From: Ixodes scapularis
Lineage: Eukaryota; Arthropoda; Arachnida; Ixodida; Ixodidae
Reading direction: 5' to 3'
Assembly (NCBI RefSeq): GCF_016920785.2
Contig: NW_024609857.1
Coordinates: 12,047,618 to 12,111,617 of the forward strand
Length of the DNA: 64,000 nucleotides
Of this stretch, positions 42,918 through 54,695 are shown piece after piece. The notes under the pieces were generated by a model. It was not told where the DNA came from. It made no database searches and saw only the letters and a program-made list of their open reading frames with translations. Position numbers and translations under genes: made by a program. How positions within the stretch are numbered: the stretch's first letter is position 1; the number at the start of each line of letters is the position of its first letter.

Positions 42918-43232
42918 ATGAATTATAGGCACGATAATTCACGGGGGAGCTCGTTGTTATTCGAGGCTAGAACGGGAGTATCGAGGACTAGGACATATAA
43001 GACAAAGTATGAGGAAATGGACATGCGGTGTGCCGTATGCCAAGGGGAAGACGAGACAATAGAACATCTGGTGTTCAGGTGCACAGGGCTTGGTCCCGCC
43101 CTTCTGAAGGGGGTGACGGATTTAGCCGGAGAGCTGGGCTTTGCAGACGACACTGGAAGAATGGATGATAAGCGCATCTTAATAACAAAGAGGATATTGG
43201 AAGACTGGTGGAAATTATCTAGGGAGAATTGA
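42918..43232 (+). pseudogene. LINE ORF2 C-terminal fragment
   Basis: The frame reads LLFEARTGVSRTRTYKTKYE, a cysteine/histidine motif (CAVCQGEDETIEHLVFRC), and ITKRILEDWW near the end. This CxxC...HxxxxC tail with a closing ILEDWW is the usual end of arthropod non-LTR retrotransposon ORF2, after the reverse transcriptase. The rest of ORF2 is missing, as in 5'-truncated copies. The downstream 3' region (43233-43460) is GC-rich and includes the small palindrome CAGTTATAACTG. Confidence 0.75.
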
Positions 43233-44053
43233 ATGACGTTCAACTATATATAGTTGTCTGTGTCAGTTATAACTGGCACAGACAGGCGGGACACAGGAAT
43301 ATTGGGACTCCCTCCCGCGTGGCACGGCCCGAAGTGTCCATTCTGTCTCCCAGGGCCCTGGTACCGGGGTAACGCCGACTAGCTTTGACTGGGCTCTGGG
43401 TTTGACCCGAGGAAAATTCGCGACTCCCTCGCCGGGGGTGAGAGGTGGGGTGTGACGTTTTTAGCTTGTTTGCCCGATCCCCCAACGGTCATCCTGGTGA
43501 CTGCCAATGTTGCTCGAGGGACTTGACGGAACATAGGCTGGCGTGTGGCACCAACGGTTTTGGTAAAGTTTTTATGTTCGGGCTAGCGGCGTATCGTGCG
43601 CATTTTAACCTACGAGTTTTCGGTAGACCCTGAAGTAAGGCAGCGAGCGACGACGAACTCTATATGTGGATTTTATTCCGAAATCGGCGCTCCCCGCCTT
43701 CGTACAGCTGGGGAACGCCCTGAAGCGTGAAAGCAAACCATACATCACAACAGGGTAGATAATAAAAACTAACGTGATTTAGATGGTCATTTAAGTCAGG
43801 CAAGTTTTACTATATATGATATATATATATATGATAATTTAAACGAAACGTATACCTTCCCCGAAAACATTTTTTTTTATTTACCGTTTTGTCTAACACA
43901 TTTGATGTGCATTTGTTTTATATTTAAATGATGGAATCCTCGAGCAAGAAAGATTTATATAAAGCTGAACACGAGCAAATCGAACTTCTCTTCTGAGTGA
44001 TTTGGAACGTTGAGCTTGATTTCTACCTTCCACGTCGTTCGTTAGTTACGTAT

Positions 44054-44751
44054 TAGGGGTCTAGAAACGTTTTGACTAAGGGACCGGATTGGGGATCTTT
44101 CGCTGCCTCGAGGGCCGGCAAATAAATACGCAAACATAAATGAGGAAAAACTAAATAAATAATCTTAGATAGGTACATAAATACACAATTTAAAGTAAAA
44201 GTAAACAAAAATATCATCTAGGCTGTAAGAATGTATATAAACGCATACTTTATTGTTAAAATCAATATTTAGCTAATCATAACGTTGCGCAATATTTGGG
44301 ACACAAAGAACTCACCAGGCGTAAATTCAAAGCGCATAGGAACTTTGGTGTGTTCGCACAGCGCAGAAGACTAAAGTGAATAATATAACTAATGCTGACA
44401 ATATGTAACAGGTACGACACGGGACAAAGCACAACATACATCGGAACGCGAGGGAATTTGCACTCGCGTAGTTACCCAGTTATGACACAGGGGACCAAGA
44501 ATATTTGATGCTAGAAGACGCGCAATACGATATCAATTTTATCTCGTCTTTTTATTTCGTTTTTTTTTCTGCTATTTTTGTTTACACGGTTGTCGCACGT
44601 TCAATGTCTTTTTTTTTTTTTTTTTTTTTTTTGCGGCGGTAGCGGCAGGTTTGCTGGGGGCGGGCCGCGTGCCAGGCTTCATTGTTAGGACCACGGCCAG
44701 CCACGGGCCAGTCTGAAGAACCCCGCGGGCCCGGGGTTTTAGAGAACCCTG
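44054..44751. mobile_element. hAT fragment, copy 2 of a dispersed family
   Basis: The left tip TAGGGGTCTAGAAAC and the right tip (inward) CAGGGTTCTCTAAAACC are inverted; the interior matches 39670-40050. No clear 8-bp duplication. Confidence 0.65.
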
Positions 44752-45221
44752 TTCTATTGCAACAAAGCCAGAACGTAAAAGAAAGGAACAAAAAATAGAA
44801 AAGTAATGTCCTATTGAAATCAAATCAAAATTTGAAAAACGAAAAAGTTCAGATAAATGTTTGTTATCTAACTGAAGAAAAAAAAAATCTACGCTATTAT
44901 TGCGCTAGTATGGCGAAGATGAGAGAAATAAAAAAAAATAAAAAAAAAACTTGTTATATTGGCTGTACTTTACATTTACAGCAATTCTTTCTTCTGCGTT
45001 GTTTTCAGTTATCGGACGAATTGATCAATCTTTCATGTTAAAAATACATGTAATGGTGAAGAATCATTATTTCTAGCTACAGTGATTTAAACCAGATTAG
45101 TCTGATTTAAATTAAACTGATTCAACTAAAATAAATACGATATATTTGATTTGAAACTAATATTTTTTTTTCTCTACCTTGCACACGCAGTAGACGGCCT
45201 ACGTAAACCGAAGACGGCTTA

Positions 45222-47104
45222 AGGCTAGCCCACATGGTGCGCTTTTCTCCGCGTCTGCGTCGCGTCTGCGCCTGCGCTTTGACGTCACTTCCGGCGCCGG
45301 GACGAAACGCAGCGTTTTTTGGCGCATTCCGGCGTATCTGGAGGAGCTAGATATTTTGCGTCCACGCGTCGCGTCTCGCGCTGCGTCCAGAAGGCAACAA
45401 CCAATGAACCGCCGTGTTCACTAGTTGCAAGGAGCGTTTGAATTTTCTCCACTGTTTTCGCCACTGTAGGGACTGTAGTTTTCGCCACGGACCTCGCGAC
45501 AAAGGCGATAATAATAATAATAATAATACTTTTTATTTGCACTGTGGGAACCACGAGTTTCCCGTCTCCCTATCTAGGCCTAGCACAAGCAGGCCGTGGG
45601 AGCGTTATGGCGACGTCATCCCGGATACGGGGGTAAGGCCGCATTCCTCGAAGAGGGCGTGTCTTCCCTCGCCCTTTTGGGTGAAAGTGCCTCCGGCGCA
45701 TCCTTCGGAAATGATTGTGGACGTGGCCCATCTGCGGGATAAGCCACACTACCTACCCCGGGCGCGTCCACTTTCCGCTGGCGAGATAAGCGGCCGCGAA
45801 CGGCGGCCCTGGCTCTCGGCCGGGGAAGGCTCTGGGCCACGGAGCCTCGTTCTTTTTGGAGCTTTCCCCATTCCACGAATCTGCCTAATGCGGCAGCGTG
45901 GGCCCCCTCCAGGTGAATCTGTCTAATGCGACCGCGCCGACCCTATTCCGTTCTTTTCTTTTATTAGTTTGGCCGACGGGCACAGCGTGGTGGCACAGCA
46001 GCCAAATAAACCCGCTTCTTCAGTATCTTTGTGTTTCGGAGTGAATCCTCTCCTCGGAGTCCACGGCAGCCTCCGGACGGACCCGGCCGTAGCAGTCCTC
46101 AACATCGAGCTACGGAGTGGGATCGACCTCGTGGTGCAGTAAGGCAAGTCGAATCCCACAGCACATATTGCAATACCCACTCGGCAGAGTGCGAGGCTTG
46201 GCAAAAAGGTTGAGACCCTTACGCAGGTGGGCCTGCTAGCCCGCCGCCAAGTAGGGAAAGGGATACGGCAAAGGAAAATAAATAAAAACACTCAAAACAG
46301 AAAGATACACACACAAAAATGGGTAGCAGCCCCGTGCCATTCCAAGGCAGAGCGCACGCGCGCACGCACACACACACACCCGCGCGCGCGGAGTTTACAA
46401 AATTTGCACGCTCGCGGCCTTAAATAAAAACGGCTTTTAGGCCCCGCCAACGCTAGCAGCAGGGTGAACATGGGTAGTTACGTCCTTCCCCCCGCGGATA
46501 TCAGTTTATCATACCTTTTACACAAGTCCAGGGAATCCTCTCTGCTCCGCGGGAGAGGCTGACGCTGCTTCAGTGGAACAGAGAGGACCTAGCGAAGTAC
46601 AAAAGCGTCCTGCACTCTGGCAGGCCAAATGTAAAGAATACAAGGACACCGAGAGACAAAGGTACAAAATTAATACTACCGGCAACAACCGCAACAACGT
46701 AACCTCTGTAGCGGCCAGCGGCCAGCTGTAAATGTTTTGGCGCGGGCGATGGTGATGCCAATGGCGTATCGAAGCGTGGATGAGGCGTACGCACTAAAAA
46801 GGATGAAAATTAGTGAAATTGAGCTTCATTGCGATTGCTGTAATAAAAATGAGCGCTTACTAATACTAAAATTAAATATTACGGCATGTAGCCATCATTT
46901 ACCGCGCGATTTCTATTTAATATTTGCTTTTGTTTCTTAAGCGCGTCTGGCTACGTTGGGCAGACGCTTCGGAAACGCAGACGCGAAGCGCTGCACGGTA
47001 GCGCTGCGTGTGGTTTGACTGGGCGCACGCGTCCTGCTTAGCGCGCGCGCCAAGTCGAGACGCGCGTGTAGACGCACTGAAAAACGCGCCATGTGGGCTA
47101 GCCT
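45222..47104. mobile_element. PIF/Harbinger-like non-autonomous element (1.88 kb)
   Basis: Tips AGGCTAGCCCACATGG at both ends with TTA on each side (45219-45221, 47105-47107). The subterminal regions are rich in GCGTCTGCGTC-type motifs in inverted orientation. No transposase seen; the interior holds a LINE-tail-like TAA microsatellite (45509-45530) and a CA/CG microsatellite (46351-46390). Confidence 0.8.
45509..45545 (-). repeat. (TTA)n tail with AATAAA, LINE 3' end-like
   Basis: Read on the - strand: GCAAATAAAAAGTATTATTATTA. The same motif occurs at 48140-48172, so both look like 3' ends of one microsatellite-tailed retrotransposon family. Confidence 0.5.
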
Positions 47105-47668
47105 TTACGCCCGCCGACCTGCGTAAACGCGGCCGCCACCGGCGCAACTCGGTTCTTTGCGAGGGAAACGGAGGTCGCCGGCCCTGGTGTTGCGATGAAA
47201 CAAAGCCGGAAGCCGCAAAAAAAATTGTTTCACGGTCTGCGTCCTCGGAAATGGAGCGCCGGGGCATCCTCGGTCGGGGCTGGCTGCGGCCACGCCACTC
47301 GACGTCGTTCGTCCCCCCTGGAGCGGGAGGGGCGCCACCAGAATCCAAGTTTCGTCCGGTGCACACCCTAAGCTGTTCGCTCACCAGTAATTTAGGACAC
47401 GATGATTATGATCAAATATTTTGCTCTAATTTTGTTGCGACAAAGGAGGACCTACTCTTTTCGTTTCTTTCGTAGAAGAAGCGAGGGTCTGCTGCTGTCA
47501 TAGTTTTTCCAAAAAACGTTAACTCAAAACTGAGATTTAAAAAAAAAAAAAAAAAAAGGCCTCTGGCCAGTGTTATCTTCACTTGTTTCCCAAAGGTATG
47601 TACATTCGCGTGCTGTGGAGATCGGCTGGCTGCAGGCACATAGCCAGGGGGGAGGCCCATGGGGCCCG

Positions 47669-47755
47669 CCCCCCCCCCCCCCCCCCCCCCGAAATCTATC
47701 ATTTAGCTGGAACCCTCCTCTCCCCCCTCCCCCACATACAGCGTTTTGTCATGGG

Positions 47756-47796
<41 letters not shown>
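47669..47796 (+). repeat. Two long C homopolymers
   Basis: C runs of about 22 (47669-47690) and 38 bases (47759-47796). The left flank CATAGCCAGGGGGGAG resembles the G-run hAT end seen at 32480. Length in the assembly is unreliable. No gene in 47110-49600. Confidence 0.8.
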
Positions 47797-47797
<1 letters not shown>

Positions 47798-48079
47798 AAC
47801 CAAAATCCTGGCTGCCTTTCGAACGACCAGGCTCCAGCACGCGGTCTATGCCTTCCGCCGTGCTTAGGATGCGCGCCCGTGCTCCAGGTGCACCAGACGC
47901 ACGCCGAAGCATCGTCGAAGGCAGGAAACCTTCGACAACCGAAGCCTTTTTTTTAGAGGGTAGGCCGTAGAAAGCTCGTGAACATGTAATTCTGGGGTGG
48001 AGACACAAGACCAGAAATCAGTGAGGGCATCGATAAATCTTTCATTTGAAATCGCACGTACCAAAAGCGAGCAAAAAAC

Positions 48080-48172
48080 ACACTACTACTACTACTACTG
48101 CTACTACTACTACTAGTACTACTACTACTACTACTACTACTAATAATAATAATAATAATACTTTTTATTCGC
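48080..48172 (-). repeat. (CTA)n/(TAA)n microsatellite and LINE-like tail
   Basis: CTA triplets pass into TAA triplets and then ACTTTTTATTCGC; on the - strand this is GCGAATAAAAAGTATTATTA, as at 45509-45545. Confidence 0.6.
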
Positions 48173-49089
48173 AGTTTTATTTAGCCGCCCAGCAGCGAGC
48201 GAGGCCGTTAGGGCCGCTTTCTTCCTGCCGCTTTGAGGCGAGCAACGGAAGCTCGAGGCACCTTTTGGCGTGTTCGGGAAGTCCCACGTACCGCTCCCGA
48301 GGAAACAAGTAGCCGAGCAAAGAAAAGCCCGGCTTTGCACAGAGAGCGGCCGGGCGGCGAGGGACATGCTTCGGTCTGCGAGGTTGTTGACTTCTCTCCA
48401 CTGGGTGCTTCTTCTTGCGCGGGATTCCTGTTCGTCCCTGCAACTCCAGTTCATCACTTATTCCGTACGACCTCGTCGCCGCGGGCACCACGTCTGAGCT
48501 TCGGGTGCCTCGGAGTTTATTGACAGCGACGACGACATCGCTATGATATAATGACCGCGACGTAAATTTTATTAAGATCTCCGTCAGATTGTAACAAATT
48601 TCAATATTTTGTTTTTCCGTGTGTTATCTCAAGACGCACATCTGCGTTCGCTTCTCCTTCGATGACGGGAGGTGAAATTAGCCGAACTAGTTTTAAGCTG
48701 TTTATTATTTTATTCCTTTTGTGACCTTTCTTTTGGGATTCGGAGACCTCTCTTGTGAGTTAGTGCGTTTCACTCACGGTCACCTGAGCTGGTTTGTCCC
48801 CGTAGACGCTGGCTTTACTTTTTTTTTTTTTTTTTCGATGGAAAGGTGGCTCTTTCCATATGTCTGGTAAGCTTCCATCAGCTTTGCGTACCTACAAAGT
48901 TCGGATACAAAAGCGCTGGTTTTCGGCGGAATAGTTAGTGTGAGTGGCGCCGTCTGGCCGGCACTCCGTTCGTCTGCACTCTGGTCCCGTCGTGAGGTTT
49001 TAAATCTTTGTTTCACTGGACGTCCGAGACCCTCGTTGTCGCCCGCTCGGTGTTCCGCCCCCGGGGGCTTCCGTTTGCCTTCGGGTGTT

Positions 49090-49150
49090 CTTTTGTCTTC
49101 GGGTACGTGTGCTTTTGCCTTCGGGTGTGCTGCCCTTCGGGAGTGTTCTT
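49090..49150 (+). repeat. Degenerate CTTCGGGTGT minisatellite
   Basis: Four or five spaced copies of CCTTCGGGTGT or CCTTCGGGAGT separated by TGCTTTTG-like sequence, next to ATTCC repeats. Confidence 0.6.
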
Positions 49151-49175
49151 GACTGTGGGCGGCAGTGTTCCGGAA

Positions 49176-49310
49176 TGGGCACCTCTATTCCATTCCAATT
49201 CCATTCCGGGGTGTGCCCGACTATTCCATTCCTTTTAACTCCTCAGAATGGGTATACGTGGCCCATTCCCACTCCTGGAATGGCTGAACTCCACCATTCC
49301 ACACCTCTAA
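49176..49310 (+). repeat. ATTCC-rich block
   Basis: ATTCCATTCC occurs several times in one orientation, with the complement GGAATGG interleaved (GGAATGGGCACC, CTGGAATGGCTG). A similar block is at 55930-56040. Confidence 0.6.
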
Positions 49311-49613
49311 TGCCTAAAGGTCAAAAAATGGCCATTGACAGACACATTCTGTTACTGAACGAGAAGCAGCATAACGATGTTAAAGTTATCAAACGCGTAG
49401 TCGAACGCAAAAGCATGGGAAAGCATCATCAAAGCACTAATTCTGATAAGCCGAAGGGTGGTCACACAAAGCGCTTCGTGGCAACCTCTCGTCACTGCTG
49501 TCATCGATCGCTCGATCAATCGTAAAAGGCTAGCGAGTCCCAACAAACGCCAAAAATTAAAACCACCCATTTTCTTCGCAAACGGACCATGTATACCCTC
49601 CGCAAATACATGG

Positions 49614-49888
49614 GGGAGGCACTCACTTGATCGAATGACGTTTTAGCGAACGCCCACGTTTCATCGAACGACACTTTAGCGAATAGTCGGACGCCGCGAA
49701 GCGGCGTTTTCGGGTGGGCCAAGTGAGTTCATATTTTTGTAACGAGTTGCCGCAGACTGTCGCCGCGAAGCGGCGTAAAGCGCAGCGCGACGGATGGGTC
49801 AACGCGCGCCCCCGTTATTCGCTAAAACGACCATTCGCTCAAATGTCGCCGTTCGCTAAAATGTCATTCGCTCTTGTGATATGGACCC
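49614..49888. mobile_element. Mutator-like MITE, copy 2 (275 bp)
   Basis: Same length and structure as 541-815, in opposite orientation: GGGAGGCACTCACTTGATCG at the left and, from the right, GGGTCCATATCACAAGAGCG. I see no matching 9-bp duplication here. Short reading frames in both copies are by-products of the CG-rich palindromes. Confidence 0.75.
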
Positions 49889-49992
49889 GTTGCTCTGTGC
49901 TTCGAATACTTTGCAACAGCACCGCCAATGCGCTGCTAGAAGCGACACCGCGTACACCTGCCCCAAACCTCCATGCACTCCGGAAAGAAGAG

Positions 49993-50037
49993 ACCACTGA
50001 CAAAGTGCAATCGTACCGATTGCACTTTGTCAGTGGT
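49993..50037. repeat. Perfect 21-bp hairpin, 3-base loop
   Basis: ACCACTGACAAAGTGCAATCG, loop TAC, exact reverse complement. Not inside a recognised element, though 105 bp from the Mutator-like MITE. Confidence 0.9.
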
Positions 50038-50291
50038 GCCAGCACAAGGGACTGTACCACCATTTACGTTTGCTGTACATTCAATACATTTTTTTTATTT
50101 GTGTTCCATGCAAATACTAGAAGATCGACTGGGTTAAAAGCATGGGAGTCGAATCAGTCATTATTCCGGTTCGATTCGGGTTTGGGTTTCTTTACATATG
50201 AGTTTAACACGGCGTCATCTTCATTAAAATAAACTAGGTCATCAGAAGCCATGCTGCGGAAACGGGGACAGCAAAACATATATATGCTTAA

Positions 50292-51749
50292 AGGAGCTGT
50301 GCAACAATTTCAGTGCTCTGCTCCAATAATTCGGGAGTTGGTGTCTCGATTTTTCTGAAATAAAAAAAAAAAAAAAAAAAAAACTTTTGCTTGCATGTTC
50401 TAATTTTTATTTTAAAAATGAACAAAGATTGAGGTTTTCGGCACCTTTCAACTCCTTCACCATCTTCCGAGTCACGTGCGCTGTGACGTCAATGGGGGAC
50501 GTGCGGGGTTACGGTGAATCTCTCTCTCTATGCTTCGTTTCAGCTTCCGTCCGAGCGCAGCCAAAGCTACGTGTGGCCGGAGCCAATCACACGCCGGCAA
50601 TGGGTCCCGCGATCTCGCCTGCACTTTTGTATCACTCCGCTGCGCCGCTGGTCGCCCGCGCCGCCCGCGCTCGCTGTGTATTTCGTCTGCTACGGGTGTA
50701 TCAACAATATCGTCTGCTACAAGTTTAAAAAGTGCCCTTTCACGTTCTGAAACTTAGTCACAGGGGATGTCAGTACGTAGGCTGGCCGCTGGCATCTGTG
50801 TCCGAGCTTTCCGCTTGTTCGGCATAGTTTCGAGTTGTAAGTACACGTTGCAAGGTCCCCGATGACCCGGCCGTTGATGTTTCCTTGTATTGTTTGGATA
50901 TACCAGGGATCGAGGCGCAGTCCTTTCCACCAGCTTCTCGGCGTTCAATGTGATCGGCAGGTAAAGGGGTGCCCTGATTTCGCCGCGTATCTGAATTGCA
51001 GTGGCCCGGACGCTTTGCTTGTTTACAATGCATTCGCGGTACGACGCGGCCGGATCGAGTCTCCTGCCGAATTTGAAAGTAGACATTCAACACGATCTCT
51101 CGCGCCTGACGCCCAAACTTGCCTTTGCGAAAGGGCGTTTTGAAGCGACTCGGTGAGGAAAGCAGCGAAGCACATGATTCGGCGATTACGGGAACGAAAT
51201 CACACAGAAAAACCGAGCGCTGCAGCCGTGTTGCCAGAGGATATACATGTTTTCACCAAACCACATGCATTTACATATATTAATAGAAACATAAACTTCA
51301 AAGATTTGATTCCTTTACTTGCAAATCATTCTCAGCAGTACACATCTGGAAGATTGTGCAGTTTTTATGCACAAAGCAGTTATTTTAAAAGAAATTACTT
51401 TTGTGAACTACTTTGTGGTGCGTAGGAATGCTCTTCTTGAAGTTGCGAACCGTCCCTCAGCCTTTGGCTGCGCTCGGACGGAAGCTGAAACGAAGTATAC
51501 ACCTTTCCAAAAAACACTCGACCCCAGGGGCCACAAACCGTTTTCGAGCCCAGTCACTGAGTTTGAGGCTAGACTCTCACCGGCGTCCCTCCTAACCCTA
51601 ACCGAGTGGACTGTGATTTCAATAGGCGCAGCCTGCGTAGGCGCAGTTTCAAACGCTGCTGGCGGCTAAATTATCGCTTTTTCCCGCAATATTTTGTGTT
51701 TCATTGTGCATGTATTTTCCCGAGGGCATTGAGAAAGCATTGTGCCACA

Positions 51750-51784
<35 letters not shown>

Positions 51785-53830
51785 GTAAACTGTTTTTGTT
51801 GGGTACGCGCGCGACAGAACGAGTGCGACTGGAATGTATAGTTCTATAGTCAGTTACAGGTTAAGAAGGTAGCGGCAAATGCCCCTCAAAGGGAATCAGA
51901 TATCCCTCCGCCACCTTTGCATCCAATAGCGTCCCACCGTTTCCGTGACGTCGCGGACAACGCGCGAGGAGGGTCTCGGCTTTCTCTACATATTTGCTTT
52001 ATTTTTCGACTTTGACTTAGCATTGTGGAAGCCACGAGAGGGAGATTAGAGTTTTCCCCCACCGACGGAAACAAATACGACTTTCGGGGATTAGCTTCCC
52101 CCCCGATGGATACAAAGGCTGCTTTCAGGGGATCGGTTCCCTCTCCGATGAATACAAAGGTCGCTTTCTTAAAAAGTGGGATCGGAGACAAGTGGGAATC
52201 CATTGAAGCGGAACAAGGAGCGTTTCCAGTGAACTCTTCTTTCGACTGCGGAGAGATTTGAAACGGGCGGATCACACTTGTGGGAGGAGCTTCTCCTACC
52301 TTCTTGACTTGTAACCGACTATAGTTATTTGTTTTTTTGTTACGATCAGTTTTGACGACGCCGCGGGATTCGCCGCATGTGAAGCGAAAAGCGCTTTGCT
52401 GTCAAAAATAAATTGCAACAGAAGACGGCCGAAAGGCATGCATTTTTCACGCTCACAACTAACGTGTTTACCGATGGACAGGACACGGACGTGCAATTGA
52501 GGAAGTGGTAACATTAGAACAATATATCGTACATACCACACGATGCAGCGTTATCCAAAAAGAATTTATTTGAGAAAGATCTCAAATAACACAGTCACAG
52601 TCGACGACAGTCACATCTTGACGATCGGACGGAATCCGAGATGACTTCGTTTGGGGCACGTTCCGGGGAGAGCTTCCTTTTTTTCACAACCGCACCAAGG
52701 CAAAGAAACAAACGTGACTGACCCGTTTCTCACCCCAACCCGGGCAACTATTTTTGGAGATGACTGAGGATTCTACGCGGATTATCTCTGGGAGGGGGGA
52801 GAACAATGTTCGCAAAATCGCGTCGAGGGTCGTTCGACGTCCTTCACCTGCTTCGTTTCCCGTGAGTGTCGAGTAGAAAAGCTTGAATGACAGGCACTTA
52901 CCAGCCTTATTTCTCACAATGGAAGATAACACAAGAAGGGTAGGCAGCACGCATAAAAAAAATGAAGTGGAAACTTTCAAGAACGCGAGAAAACGTCGAA
53001 TGCAAAACGGCTAAAATGCATGTAGAGAACCGCGCTGAGCGGGTCTTCACAGTCCCAGAGAGTGGCAGAAAACTTCTAGCTGATAGAGGGCGCGAGAGTC
53101 GCACCAGCCGCATCAGCATCAGCAACATGGCGGCGGCCTAGGCGCGTTTTTTGGAAAGGTGTATAGACCCATCAGCGAGCAGCGAGAACTCACCCGCTCG
53201 CGAGCGTGCACGTGACCACGTGCTTGCGCAGCGGTGTTGGCGCAGCGCGATCAACATGGCTAAAAGAGGAAAGTCTCATCCGGGTCCGGCCATCCCCGTT
53301 CGGATCTGCCCCCGTCCCGCTCTGGCTTCTGGCGGCTGTTCGCAGTAGCAGATAGAGCTGACGGTTATGTTGATCTCGGATAGATGGCGCCACTAAAAGT
53401 CCCGATAATAAAAGTTTTGTCGTTGATACCAGGTTTTTGACGCATTTATGTTTATGTTGGGATGACATAATGAAAAAATTACCTTTTATCGAGCAGGTAT
53501 TTGCACAACTTCCTATCCTTTTACAAGTACCCCCATTGACGTCATGCCGCGTGGTTCTCATGGCCGCCGCTCGAGGCTGGAGGTCGGGAAATATTCTAAC
53601 TTTTGCCTCGCAATTACGCGGCGGAATCGCAACATTTCGAACCAAGGAGATGCGTTTTCTGTCCTTTGTGACATGACGTCAATGGGGTAGCGCTTGTACC
53701 TTCAGTTTGTTTTTCACCTTCGCGCTATTTATTTCCGGAATGCATATCCAACTAGCCCACCTTAATATTTTAAACAATATCAAAAGCAGAAGATGCAAAT
53801 TCTTTCAGTTAAAATCGTTGCACTGCTCCT
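50292..53830. mobile_element. TTAA-target Kolobok-like element (3.54 kb), no recognised transposase
   Basis: Tips AGGAGCTGTGCAACAATTT and (from the right) AGGAGCAGTGCAACGATTT, flanked by TTAA (50288-50291, 53831-53834). The right subterminal part matches the MITE 41147-41663. TGACGTCAATGGGG occurs three times in inverted arrangement (near 50484, 53535 and 53676). Inside are a 34-bp inverted pair (50533-50566 and 51462-51495), a 30-base A run (51752-51781) and a small tandem repeat (52069-52190). It may be a composite of nested elements. Confidence 0.7.
52069..52190. repeat. Three tandem units of about 43 bp
   Basis: Each unit has CC(G)A(T/C)G(G)A.ACAAA...CTTTC and gives the related peptides KKATFVFIGEG, KAAFVSIGGEA and KSYLFPSVGEN on the - strand. 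A decayed minisatellite; coding is doubtful. Confidence 0.6.
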
Positions 53831-54046
53831 TTAATTTCATTTTGTGATCCATAATTTTTTAACACCAACACCGTTCTATGAAAATTACGTGGTTATACAG
53901 GCGCTTGGAAACAGCACCAAAGTATAGTACTCACAGGTAAAGTCAATCAGACAGCACGCACACCGTACAAGCAAGCTACCCACAAAAACACATTGGTTCA
54001 CTGCTGTTTAGATAAGAGTTTAGACTGCCAGAGTATGGCGACGTTC

Positions 54047-54180
54047 TATACTCTGTTTCACCTTATGATGTACCGCAGGAAAGGCTAGAAGCGCGAGCTC
54101 CTGGCTCTGGGACACATCTCGGCTATGAGCTCGCGCTTCTAGCCTTCGCTGCGGTACAACATAAGGTGAAACGAAGTATA
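54047..54180. repeat. Hairpin with 54-bp arms
   Basis: The arms 54047-54100 and 54127-54180 pair with about five mismatches across a 26-base loop. The outer end GAAACGAAGTATA recurs at 51486-51498 in the Kolobok-like element. Confidence 0.88.
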
Positions 54181-54695
54181 CCTACTGTAGATGCTCATCC
54201 AGAGCTCATCCAGATTGAAACTATACCCGCGCTGCACGCCCGAACAACTTGCTCGAACGACTGTGTTGAAGAGAAAAACAGTGAAGGCCAGTCGAAAAAC
54301 GATAAAAAAACAAGACATAAAAATACAACAGGCGACTTGCTGTTTCTAAAAAACGCACGTACAAAAATTGTTTTCTTCAAGCAACGTCAGCTTTGGGCGA
54401 CTGTCGTCCAGGCGACCGACGCCGCAGTGTCGCGCTTCGCGGCTTCGCCTCTGGTGCCTCCAGATGCGGAACAAACGCGCCGACGGCCGTCAACTTTTTG
54501 TTTTTACTTTGATGGTCAGCTAGAAAAGTAAAGAAAAGAAAAAAATGAACGACGTTTTGCAACTTCCCGTAATGCCGATTTAGAGCGCAGCTCTTGAGGA
54601 GGAGGAGGGGAGGGTACTGAGGGGAGTGTATGCCCCTCTTCCTCATTCATACCCTCTCTTCCTCATCATAACGAAACGTCACCGTGCCGAAAAGT

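Noticed and set aside
47570..47956. Proline-rich and glycine-rich frames
   Set aside because: They are translations of the C homopolymers.
52684..52980. - strand frame starting MKVSTSFFLCVLPTLLVLSS, signal-peptide-like with a GTGAGA nearby
   Set aside because: It lies inside the Kolobok-like element with no recognisable mature protein or second exon; a hydrophobic start alone is weak evidence.
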